DNA of 11,934 bases from Terrimesophilobacter sp039923755. Its GTDB lineage: Bacteria > Actinomycetota > Actinomycetes > Actinomycetales > Microbacteriaceae. The notes under the pieces were generated by a model, which saw only the letters and a list, made by a program, of their open reading frames with translations, ran no database searches and was not told the origin of the DNA. How positions within the stretch are numbered: the stretch's first letter is position 1; the number at the start of each line of letters is the position of its first letter. Positions 1-5,561 of this stretch are shown here, piece after piece. Location: assembly GCA_039923755.1 (NCBI GenBank), contig JBDTCD010000074.1, positions 1 to 11,934 on the forward strand, in the 5' to 3' direction. Both the position numbers and the translations under genes were made by a program.

Positions 1-57
1 GTGCGGGTGGCTGCCGACGCGGATCAGGGCTCGGGCCGGATCAGGATTGAATCTGGC

Positions 58-495
58 TCAGGACCCGGTGTCCTTGCTGTTGCGCTTTTGCTCGAGTTCT
101 TCTTCGAGGTGGCGGATGCGCTCCGCCCGCTCGTGCGCCGCGATCTCGCGATTGAGGGCCGCGAGTTGAGCCTCGGTATCGCCAGCGGGCGTGTCCCCCC
201 GAAACCTGTCACCGGCGAACGAGTCGCGGCGCATCCGGCTATCGGCATCCGGCACACCGGACCCGGGAGGCTGCTCGCGGCGGCGCGGATCTCCGAACCC
301 GCCACGGTTTGCCGCTTGCACGTATTCGCGGCCGACGGCGAACCAGAGTATGGAACCCACGAGCGGAAGGAGGATCACGAGAATAATCCACGCGAACTTA
401 GGGAGATGCTTCACCCTGGACGGATCCATCGTAATGATGTCTGCGAGCGCGCCAATCATGAAGAGCAGCGGCAGTATCGAGAGGAGGACGTACAT
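58..495 (-). CDS. PLDc_N-type small membrane protein with coiled-coil tail
   Basis: A 145-residue protein that I read as a PLD-nuclease N-terminal (PLDc_N) domain protein; its function is unknown. Two hydrophobic segments are visible, about residues 2-22 and 34-55, separated by a short polar stretch with DPSRVKHLPK. The second ends in the family-like motif LPLVGSILWFAVGR (about residues 43-56), so the domain is membrane embedded. Residues 60-105 are polar, Arg/Gly/Asp rich and probably disordered. Residues 107-138 are charged and heptad-like, probably a coiled coil. The frame stays open upstream to 654, but I chose the ATG at 493-495 because the domain begins there and the upstream residues look like non-coding translation. 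No Shine-Dalgarno is obvious; instead a TAGACT hexamer lies 7 bases before the ATG, suggesting a leaderless mRNA. No full phospholipase D catalytic domain (HKD motifs) follows, so the protein is not an enzyme of that family. Confidence 0.75.
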   Translation of the reverse strand: MYVLLSILPLLFMIGALADIITMDPSRVKHLPKFAWIILVILLPLVGSILWFAVGREYVQAANRGGFGDPRRREQPPGSGVPDADSRMRRDSFAGDRFRGDTPAGDTEAQLAALNREIAAHERAERIRHLEEELEQKRNSKDTGS

Positions 496-502
496 ACAGA
501 GC

Positions 503-508
503 AGTCTA
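503..508 (-). promoter_or_regulatory. Candidate -10 element, leaderless promoter of the PLDc_N gene
   Basis: Read on the minus strand, TAGACT fits the actinobacterial TANNNT -10 consensus. It is followed by 7 bases and then the ATG at 495, so transcription would begin at or next to the start codon. No convincing -35 hexamer is seen 16-19 bases upstream. The lack of a Shine-Dalgarno supports a leaderless start, but the call rests on motif and spacing alone. Confidence 0.4.
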
Positions 509-554
509 GGGAATAACGGATCTGTAACTCCCACCCCCAACACCGGTTCTGCCG

Positions 555-584
555 TTGCACACGTCCGAACCGACGCAGTACGGT
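555..584 (+). promoter_or_regulatory. Candidate sigma70-type promoter reading toward the small ORF at 617
   Basis: TTGCAC at 555-560 and TACGGT at 579-584 are separated by 18 bases, a reasonable housekeeping promoter layout. Transcription would begin near 591, giving a short leader containing the AAAGGAGG at 604-611. It would drive the 22-codon ORF and possibly the 72-residue gene further downstream. Confidence 0.35.
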
Positions 585-616
585 GATAGCCGCGCAACAG
601 ACGAAAGGAGGCCAGC

Positions 617-685
617 GTGTTGATCACATTTATTCCGGGATTCTCCCGTAACACTGCCGGCTTCGTCTGTGCTATCTCGGACTGA
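617..685 (+). CDS. Possible 22-residue small ORF or leader peptide
   Basis: A GTG at 617-619 follows a near-perfect Shine-Dalgarno, AAAGGAGG at 604-611, with 5 bases of spacing. It opens a 22-codon frame ending at TGA 683-685, encoding MLITFIPGFSRNTAGFVCAISD. The peptide is mildly hydrophobic with one cysteine and matches no leader peptide I recognise; there is no run of a regulatory amino acid. A plausible promoter lies just upstream. The ribosome site is better than those of several real genes in this window, which is the main argument for translation. It could be an independent small protein, a leader peptide controlling the downstream 72-residue gene (start 938), or chance. I do not assign a function. 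Confidence 0.35.
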   Translation: MLITFIPGFSRNTAGFVCAISD

Positions 686-750
686 TCAAGCCTTCACCGC
701 CTGATCGACTCAACTCCGATCCCGTCGGTGGTGGTGCTCTCGAAGCCCCG

Positions 751-843
751 ACCGGTGGACATGGACTCGATGCGCATGATTCTGTGCCGTCGCTGCTCGG
801 TGCCCTGGATGCTCACTGTCCAAAGTGCTTGATATCCACCGGT
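751..843. repeat. 9-base inverted repeat pair flanking about 75 bases
   Basis: ACCGGTGGA (751-759) is exactly the reverse complement of TCCACCGGT (835-843). Each arm also contains the palindrome ACCGGT. As RNA the arms could close a long-range stem in the leader of the gene starting at 938. As DNA they could instead be paired half-sites for a regulator. Nothing further distinguishes these options. Confidence 0.3.
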
Positions 844-922
844 GACACCCCGTTCGCGGCGCCCAACGGCCGACCTTCGACCGTGCTGTGCCGCGGCACA
901 CTCAACACCAATCACACACCAG

Positions 923-929
923 AGAAGGA
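923..929 (+). promoter_or_regulatory. Ribosome binding site that fixes the start at 938
   Basis: AGAAGGA lies 8 bases before the ATG at 938-940. The frame is open upstream to an ATG at 842, but that one has no comparable ribosome site, so the internal ATG is preferred. Confidence 0.65.
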
Positions 930-937
930 ACACAACC

Positions 938-1156
938 ATGTATACCCCGCTCAACATCACCACGACAGTGCGCAGAGTGGGTCTCATCGACCGTCTCGCG
1001 CTGCACGTCGGTGTCGCGCTGATTACGTGGGGCCGCCGGCCGATGTCGGTGGAAACCCGCGAACGACGGGCCAATCGGGTGGAACAGCATCTCGCCACCC
1101 TGGAGCGCGAGCTCTCGGCGGAGCGGATGCTCCGTCTGGGAACGCCCCGATCGTGA
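938..1156 (+). CDS. 72-residue actinobacterial protein of unknown function
   Basis: A 72-residue protein that I cannot assign to a named family. It resembles small hypothetical proteins I recall from Microbacteriaceae. After a short Thr-rich start, residues about 12-30 form a mixed segment (RVGLIDRLALHVGVALITWG). It is only moderately hydrophobic and contains Asp, Arg and His, so it is more likely an amphipathic or surface-associated helix than a full transmembrane span. Residues 37-68 are strongly charged (Arg/Glu) and likely form a long helix or coiled coil (RERRANRVEQHLATLEREL). The ATG at 938 is chosen for the Shine-Dalgarno 8 bases upstream. The gene stands alone: PLDc_N lies divergently to the left, and fgd converges from the right beyond a hairpin. 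A nucleic-acid or membrane-surface role would be guesswork. Confidence 0.7.
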   Translation: MYTPLNITTTVRRVGLIDRLALHVGVALITWGRRPMSVETRERRANRVEQHLATLERELSAERMLRLGTPRS

Positions 1157-1195
1157 TGCGTGCCCAACGCGGGCCGCCACACGACCACGAAAACA

Positions 1196-1233
1196 GGGGC
1201 CGTCACGGGAGAACTTTCTCCTGTGACGGCTCC
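1196..1233 (-). terminator. Strong hairpin terminator between converging genes
   Basis: The arms 1196-1212 and 1217-1233 pair over about 17 bp (two G-U pairs) around a four-base loop, with core GCCGTCAC / GTGACGGC. On the minus strand the stem is followed by TGTTTT, a usable U-tract, so it should end transcription of the recG-coaD-fgd operon (fgd stops at 1247). On the plus strand it lies 39 bases after the 72-residue gene's stop but has only a weak T-rich tail, so it may also act there, less efficiently. Confidence 0.8.
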
Positions 1234-1246
1234 TGCTCGTTGGCTG

Positions 1247-2263
1247 TTACACGCGCAGTCTCGGTGCGATATCGCGTTCGAAGAGTTCCAGAAACCGTCG
1301 CTGGTCATCCCGAGGGTCGTGGAACACCAGGTGGTTCAGTCCCGCATCGATGTATTTGCGGATCTCGGCGACGACAACATCCGGATCTGAGCCGACGATC
1401 CACCGTGACGCGATCTGCTCGATTGGAAGGGCATCCGCGGCGGCCTCCATCTCGATGGGGTCGTCGATGTCGTGCTTCTGTTCCTTGCTGAGGGCAAGCG
1501 GAGCCCAGAACCGCGTGTTCTGGAGTGCGGCATCCGGATCGGGATCGTAGGACAGCTTGATCTCGATCATGTGGTCGATGCTTTCGGCGTCGCGGCCAGC
1601 CGCCGCAGCACCCTCTGCCACCGCGGGAATCAGCTCGTCAGTGTAGAGGCCCATCCCCTTGCCGGAGGTGCAGATGAATCCGTCGCCCTCGCGGCCCGCG
1701 TACCGCGCGACCATGGGCCCACCGGCGGCGATGTACACGGGGACCGGAACATCGGGGCGGTCGTAGATGGACGCACCGTGGGTCGAGTAGTACTCGCCCT
1801 CGAAGTCGACGCGGTCCTCGGTCCACAACTGGCGCATGAGCCGGATGGCTTCGCGCAATCGGGCAAATCGCTCCTTGAACTCCGGCCAGTCCTGCTCTCC
1901 TGCACCGCGGAATCCGGTGGCAATCTCGTTGAGCGCCTCACCGGTACCGACGCCGAGGATGATTCGACCCGGGTACAGGCAGCCCATCGTCGCAAAGGCC
2001 TGCGCGATGACGGCGGGGTTGTAGCGGAATGTGGGGGTCAAGACCGAGGTGCCGATGCGAATGGTGCTGGTGCGTTCCCCCACCGCAGCCATCCAGGCGA
2101 GTGAGAACGGGGCATGACCACCCTCGTGGCGCCACGGCTGGAAGTGGTCGCTCACGGTCACCGACTCCAACCCGTGCCCTTCGGCCGCAACCGCGTATTC
2201 CACGAGGTCCCGAGGGGTGAACTGTTCGGCGGAGGCCTTGTAACCGAGGATGAGCGGGAGCAT
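1247..2263 (-). CDS. fgd: F420-dependent glucose-6-phosphate dehydrogenase
   Basis: Oxidises glucose-6-phosphate to 6-phosphogluconolactone while reducing cofactor F420, supplying F420H2 to cytoplasmic F420-dependent reductases. The 338-residue protein is a luciferase-like TIM barrel matching mycobacterial Fgd1 over its full length as I remember it: LGYKASAEQF near the start, SDHFQPW, TSVLTPTFRYNPAVIAQAF, LGVGTGEALNE and TSGKG. Residues equivalent to the Fgd1 active site are present: Glu13, Asp39, His40, Trp44, Glu109, Thr199, Lys202, Lys263 and Arg287. Four extra residues (AGEQ) sit near position 120. I prefer the ATG at 2261-2263, because it puts Asp39/His40/Glu109 at Fgd1 numbering, over the TTG at 2267-2269 that overlaps the coaD stop. 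The gap to coaD is 2 bases, so translational coupling is likely. It is the last gene of the operon, ahead of the hairpin at 1196-1233. It implies that the host makes F420. Confidence 0.9.
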   Translation of the reverse strand: MLPLILGYKASAEQFTPRDLVEYAVAAEGHGLESVTVSDHFQPWRHEGGHAPFSLAWMAAVGERTSTIRIGTSVLTPTFRYNPAVIAQAFATMGCLYPGRIILGVGTGEALNEIATGFRGAGEQDWPEFKERFARLREAIRLMRQLWTEDRVDFEGEYYSTHGASIYDRPDVPVPVYIAAGGPMVARYAGREGDGFICTSGKGMGLYTDELIPAVAEGAAAAGRDAESIDHMIEIKLSYDPDPDAALQNTRFWAPLALSKEQKHDIDDPIEMEAAADALPIEQIASRWIVGSDPDVVVAEIRKYIDAGLNHLVFHDPRDDQRRFLELFERDIAPRLRV

Positions 2264-2265
2264 TG

Positions 2266-2760
2266 TCAACTTTCTGAGCGTGGAGTCTGAAGGTATTCAG
2301 CGACTGCGTGGGGAACATAGGGGCTCACGTCGCCGCCGAGTGCCGCGACCTGCCGCACGAGCGAACTTGAGACGTGGGCGTGTGCTGGATCGGGCAGGAG
2401 GAAGATCGTTTCCACCCCGGCCAGGTTGCGGTTGACGATTGCCATCGGCGTCTCGTAAGCGACGTCGAGTTGCGACCGAACACCCTTCACGAGAACGCTC
2501 GCCCCGACGTCGGTGCAGTAGTCGACGAGCAGGCCGACACTCCACGACATCACATGGATGTCGCCCTTCAGCCCTGCGGCGGCGATCGACTTCTCGATGA
2601 GGGAGACGCGCTGGGCCACCGGCAGGAGCGCCGTCTTGTCCGGATTGTGCACAACGAGAACGTGCAACTCATCGAAAAGGCCCGCTGCACGGTCGATCAC
2701 GTCGAGGTGACCAAGCGTGATCGGGTCGAATGACCCTGGAACGACGGCGATCCTGTGCAT
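2266..2760 (-). CDS. coaD: Phosphopantetheine adenylyltransferase
   Basis: Transfers AMP from ATP to 4'-phosphopantetheine to make dephospho-CoA, the penultimate step of coenzyme A synthesis; cytoplasmic, usually hexameric. The 164-residue length fits the family. Nucleotidyltransferase motifs are visible: GSFDPITLGH at residues 9-18 with the ATP-contacting TxGH, KGVRSQLDVAYE at 92-103, and VSSSLVR at 130-136 in place of the common ISSTxVR. The start is fixed by family length, since the GSFDP motif normally begins 6-9 residues in. The gene follows recG after 28 bases and precedes fgd by 2, so the three are probably co-transcribed. The Shine-Dalgarno GGAGG directly abuts the ATG (see separate entry). 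recG-coaD adjacency is, as I recall, common in actinobacteria. Confidence 0.95.
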   Translation of the reverse strand: MHRIAVVPGSFDPITLGHLDVIDRAAGLFDELHVLVVHNPDKTALLPVAQRVSLIEKSIAAAGLKGDIHVMSWSVGLLVDYCTDVGASVLVKGVRSQLDVAYETPMAIVNRNLAGVETIFLLPDPAHAHVSSSLVRQVAALGGDVSPYVPHAVAEYLQTPRSES

Positions 2761-2765
2761 CCTCC
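2761..2765 (-). promoter_or_regulatory. Shine-Dalgarno GGAGG directly abutting the coaD start
   Basis: On the minus strand GGAGG is followed immediately by ATG, with no spacer; the usual spacing is 5-9 bases. Protein family length leaves no alternative ATG, GTG or TTG start nearby. A strong site this close is expected to be used poorly. Initiation may therefore be weak, or may rely on ribosomes arriving from recG, whose stop is 28 bases upstream. Confidence 0.5.
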
Positions 2766-2788
2766 AACCCTATCGTTCGTTGCTTTGA

Positions 2789-4972
2789 TCAGGACTTGGC
2801 CAGGAAGTCCCGCTCGGTTTCGTCGAGTCGCCGATCGAGCGCTTCGCGAAGTGCAGGATGCGCCGCGAGCGTCGGGTCGCCGGCAAGTACGCCCTCGGCG
2901 ATCGACCGTGCCTCGAGGATGAGGTCGCCGTCCTTGACCACGCGAAGCAGGCGAAGACTCGAGCGACCCCCGGACTGGATGCTGCCAAGCACATCACCTT
3001 CCTGGCGCAGTTCGAGGTCCTTTTGCGCAAGCTCGAACCCGTCGAGTGTCGAGGCGACCGCGTCGACACGGTCTCGGGAGAGGCTGCCTTCTTCTGCCCC
3101 GGTGACGAGTAGGCAGAGGCCGGGCACCTCGCCGCGACCGACCCGCCCGCGCAGCTGGTGCAACTGCGAAACTCCGAAGCGATCCGCATCCAGCACGATC
3201 ATCGCCGAGGCGTTTGGCACATCGACGCCGACCTCGATGACGGTCGTCGCCACAAGCACATCAATCTCCCCCGCGGCGAACAAGCGCATCAGGGAATCCT
3301 TCTCCTCGCTCGGCAGTCGCCCATGCAGAGCTTCGATGCGCCGTGACGCGAACTGCGAATCCGCACGGAGCATCGCGAGAACTTCGGTGACATTCGCCAT
3401 CGGTCGTGGTGAACCGGCATCATCAGGTACATCAGGTGGCACGTCGTCCGACTCCGGATGTCCCGGGTCGATCGCGGGGCACACCACGAACGCCTGCCTC
3501 CCCTGTGCGAGCTCCTCGGCGAGTCGCTCCCACACCCGATTCATCCAACCCGGACGGTCGGAGAGCGGCACGACGAATGTTTCGATCGGCCGGCGACCGG
3601 AAGGAAGTTCGGCGATCGTCGACACATCCAGGTCGCCGAACACGGTCATGGCAACCGTGCGAGGAATCGGCGTCGCGGTGAGCACGAGCACGTGCGGCGG
3701 GACGGCGCCTTTACGCCGCAACGCCTCGCGCTGGTCGACCCCGAAGCGATGCTGTTCGTCGACGACGACGAGCCCGAGGTCGAAGAATCCGACCGACTCG
3801 CTCATGAGCGCGTGAGTGCCGATGACGATGTGCGCCTGTCCCGTCACCGCCGCGAGCAACGCCCGTCGCCGATCGGCAGTCGGCATCTGCCCGGTGATGA
3901 GGGTGGGGCGGAGCCTTGCCGCAAGATCCGGACCGAGCGCAGCGACAATCGAGCGCAGGTGCTGGCCCGCGAGAACCTCGGTCGGTGCGAGCAGCGCCGA
4001 TTGTCCCCCCGTGTCGGCCACGGCAAGCATCGCGCGGAGGGCGACCACGGTCTTGCCCGAGCCCACCTCACCGTGAAGCAGCCGGTTCATCGGCTCTGTC
4101 ATGGACAGGTCTTCCGCAATCGCAGCCCCCACCTCCCGCTGGTCGCCGGTGAGGGTGAAGGGTAGTTTCGCGTCGAACTCTTCCAGGAGTCCGCCCGCCG
4201 CGGGAATACGGGGTGTTGCCGCCTGCTCCTTCAACCGCTGCCGCTGCTCGAGCAGTGCAAGCTGCAAGACAAACGCTTCCTGGAAGCGCAGCGACTTCCG
4301 CGCTGCCCCCCACTCGGCGTCGACACTCGGGCGGTGGATGAGCTCGATCGCTTGTCGGAACGGAAGCAGTTTTCTCGACGCGCGAACATCATCCGGAACC
4401 GGGTCGGGAAGCTCGCCGAGGGTGTCGAGCACAACGCCGATGGCTTTCTGAACCTGCCAACTGGCGACGGATGCCGTGGCCGGGTAGATCGGGATGGGCG
4501 TCAGCGCCCAGGCTTCCGCGGCCTTGCCATCGCCCGCCGCATCGCCATCGCCATCGCCATCGGCGGGAAAGAGTTCGTAGTCGGGGTGGGCGAGCTGGCG
4601 GCTGCCCCGATAGTCGCCGACCTTGCCAGCGAATATTCCTCGCGCGCCCGGGCGAAGATCTTTGGCACGCCAGGCCTGGTTGAAGAAGGTGAGCGTAAGG
4701 AGGCCCTTGCCATCGCTGATCGTCACTTCGAGAATCGATCCCTTGCGTGCTCGCATGGGGCGATCCCGAACGCCGATCACTTCGGCAACGATCGTGACGT
4801 TTTCGTCGAGCGGAAGGTGGACGAGTTCGGTGAGTTCCCCTCGCCGCGCATACCGCCGCGGATAGTGCATGAGGAGTTCACCGACCGTCTCAATGCCGAA
4901 CCCTTTGGCTATCGCCGCGGCGGTGCGGCCGCCGAGGACGCCGCCGAGCTTCGCGTCGAGTGGTGATGGCAC
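2789..4972 (-). CDS. recG: ATP-dependent DNA helicase RecG
   Basis: Superfamily 2 helicase that remodels stalled forks, Holliday junctions and R-loops. The 727-residue product has the family layout: an N-terminal wedge with OB-fold (to about residue 250), then two helicase lobes. Visible motifs are HYPRRY in the N-terminal domain, Walker A GEVGSGKT at 301-308, DEQH box at 405-408, TATPIPRT at 432-439, and motif VI QLRGRVGRG at 606-614. The frame is open to 5050, but I chose the GTG at 4970-4972. The upstream part would overlap rsmD, while homologous sequence begins at this GTG and a TACCCT -10 hexamer sits 6 bases before it. An in-frame hexanucleotide repeat encodes a DGDGDGD stretch at residues 138-144, inside the wedge region, and an acidic, Pro-rich insert lies near residues 503-524. 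It heads the recG-coaD-fgd transcript and is divergent from rsmD across 22 bases. Confidence 0.95.
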   Translation of the reverse strand: MPSPLDAKLGGVLGGRTAAAIAKGFGIETVGELLMHYPRRYARRGELTELVHLPLDENVTIVAEVIGVRDRPMRARKGSILEVTISDGKGLLTLTFFNQAWRAKDLRPGARGIFAGKVGDYRGSRQLAHPDYELFPADGDGDGDAAGDGKAAEAWALTPIPIYPATASVASWQVQKAIGVVLDTLGELPDPVPDDVRASRKLLPFRQAIELIHRPSVDAEWGAARKSLRFQEAFVLQLALLEQRQRLKEQAATPRIPAAGGLLEEFDAKLPFTLTGDQREVGAAIAEDLSMTEPMNRLLHGEVGSGKTVVALRAMLAVADTGGQSALLAPTEVLAGQHLRSIVAALGPDLAARLRPTLITGQMPTADRRRALLAAVTGQAHIVIGTHALMSESVGFFDLGLVVVDEQHRFGVDQREALRRKGAVPPHVLVLTATPIPRTVAMTVFGDLDVSTIAELPSGRRPIETFVVPLSDRPGWMNRVWERLAEELAQGRQAFVVCPAIDPGHPESDDVPPDVPDDAGSPRPMANVTEVLAMLRADSQFASRRIEALHGRLPSEEKDSLMRLFAAGEIDVLVATTVIEVGVDVPNASAMIVLDADRFGVSQLHQLRGRVGRGEVPGLCLLVTGAEEGSLSRDRVDAVASTLDGFELAQKDLELRQEGDVLGSIQSGGRSSLRLLRVVKDGDLILEARSIAEGVLAGDPTLAAHPALREALDRRLDETERDFLAKS
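4544..4561. repeat. Hexanucleotide tandem repeat inside recG
   Basis: Three perfect GCCATC units at 4544-4561, with a further separate copy at 4526-4531 and a degenerate stretch between. On the coding strand this is GATGGC, encoding alternating Asp-Gly. Six-base slippage would lengthen or shorten the acidic linker without breaking the frame. Confidence 0.7.
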
Positions 4973-4978
4973 ACTCCG

Positions 4979-4984
4979 AGGGTA
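4979..4984 (-). promoter_or_regulatory. Candidate -10 of the recG leaderless promoter
   Basis: On the minus strand TACCCT is followed by 6 bases and then the recG GTG at 4972. Its TA (4983-4984) is shared with the opposed rsmD -10. A possible weak -35, TGATAC at 5002-5007, would give a 17-base spacer and would lie within rsmD. There is no properly spaced Shine-Dalgarno, consistent with a leaderless start. Confidence 0.5.
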
Positions 4985-4988
4985 CCTT
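4983..4988 (+). promoter_or_regulatory. Candidate -10 of the rsmD leaderless promoter
   Basis: TACCTT is followed by 6 bases and the rsmD GTG at 4995. It overlaps the recG -10 by two bases within GGTACC. No good -35 is visible upstream, and the region would lie inside the start of recG. Only AGG lies just before the GTG, so a Shine-Dalgarno start is unlikely. Confidence 0.5.
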
Positions 4989-4994
4989 TGCAGG

Positions 4995-5561
4995 GTGACA
5001 CGTATCATTGCCGGCTTTGCCGGGTCTCTCGCGTTGACCGTGCCCGGCACCGGTACCCGGCCGACAAGCGACCGTGTGCGGGAGGCGATCTTCTCCGCGC
5101 TTCAGTCTCGGGATGCCGTGAGTGGGGCCCGCGTCGTGGATCTCTACGCCGGTTCGGGTGCTCTGGGACTTGAGGCGGCGTCCCGCGGTGCAGCGACTGT
5201 CACGCTCGTCGAGCGCGGTTCGGCAGCCGTAAAGGCCTGCCGCGACAACGTTGCACGCGTGCTCCGCAACGCGCCGAAGACCGCGCAGCCGACGATCTCC
5301 GTCGCGGCGCAGGCGGTGGCGACTTTCCTCGTTGAGAGCACCGCCACGTGGGATCTCGCCCTGATCGACCCGCCCTACGAGGTGGAAAACGACGAACTCG
5401 ACCACGCCCTCGCCGCTCTCGCGCCCCGGCTCAGCCCGGAGGCGATCATCGTCGTGGAGCGTGCTGCCCGATCGGCAGAGCCGGCCTGGCCCGCCGGTAT
5501 TACGCTGGATCGCAGCCGAAATTACGGCGACACAACACTGTGGTGGGCGTCAGCCGGCTGA
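4995..5561 (+). CDS. rsmD: 16S rRNA (guanine(966)-N(2))-methyltransferase
   Basis: Methylates N2 of G966 (E. coli numbering) in 16S rRNA of the 30S subunit, using S-adenosylmethionine. The 188-residue length is typical. Visible are MTRIIAG at the N-terminus, the family signature TRPTSDRVREAIFSAL at residues 21-36, the SAM-binding motif DLYAGSGALG at 49-58, the acidic motif II around LVERG at 71-75, and catalytic DPPY at 125-128. The frame extends upstream to 4869, but the extra 42 residues would overlap recG and are unlike the family. GTG 4995 matches the conserved start and has a -10 hexamer 6 bases away. The 3' end overlaps thiL, on the other strand, by 12 bases (5550-5561). It is divergent from recG and not in an operon. 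Confidence 0.93.
   Translation: MTRIIAGFAGSLALTVPGTGTRPTSDRVREAIFSALQSRDAVSGARVVDLYAGSGALGLEAASRGAATVTLVERGSAAVKACRDNVARVLRNAPKTAQPTISVAAQAVATFLVESTATWDLALIDPPYEVENDELDHALAALAPRLSPEAIIVVERAARSAEPAWPAGITLDRSRNYGDTTLWWASAG

Larger units (their letters stand above)
686..937 (+). other. Apparent non-coding leader upstream of the 72-residue gene
   Basis: This stretch of about 250 bases has no frame that I can support on either strand. It holds an inverted repeat, ACCGGTGGA at 751-759 and TCCACCGGT at 835-843, which could fold an intervening loop of about 75 bases. I see no riboswitch that I recognise, no U-rich terminator and no clear second promoter. It may be a 5' leader shared with the small ORF at 617-685, or simply spacer DNA. 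Confidence 0.3.

Noticed and set aside
1..57. Possible 3' end of a plus-strand gene (a frame ending at TGA 48-50)
   Set aside because: Only 15 sense codons are visible and they match nothing; too little sequence to support. No terminator is clear here either.
1..516. Plus-strand frame over the PLDc_N gene from the window edge
   Set aside because: Antisense to a gene with clear membrane helices. No domain, and its Glu/Arg-rich tail mirrors the opposite strand.
761..832. Short ORF with a CRRC motif (start 761), suggestive of a zinc finger
   Set aside because: Only 23 codons, no Shine-Dalgarno and one CxxC pair; not enough to call a gene.
694..1491. Frames 694-1308 (-) and 784-1491 (+) across the leader, small gene and terminator
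   Set aside because: Both run through the hairpin and overlap better-supported genes; low-complexity composition and no good ribosome site.
2730..4165. Long plus-strand open frames opposite recG and coaD (2730-3815, 3458-4165)
   Set aside because: They lie antisense to clearly conserved genes, are Arg/Ser/Pro-rich as expected from reading high-GC codons backwards, and show no domain.
4973..5050. N-terminal extension of RecG to 5050
   Set aside because: It would overlap rsmD, lacks a ribosome site, and is unlike RecG N-termini; the GTG at 4972 fits better.
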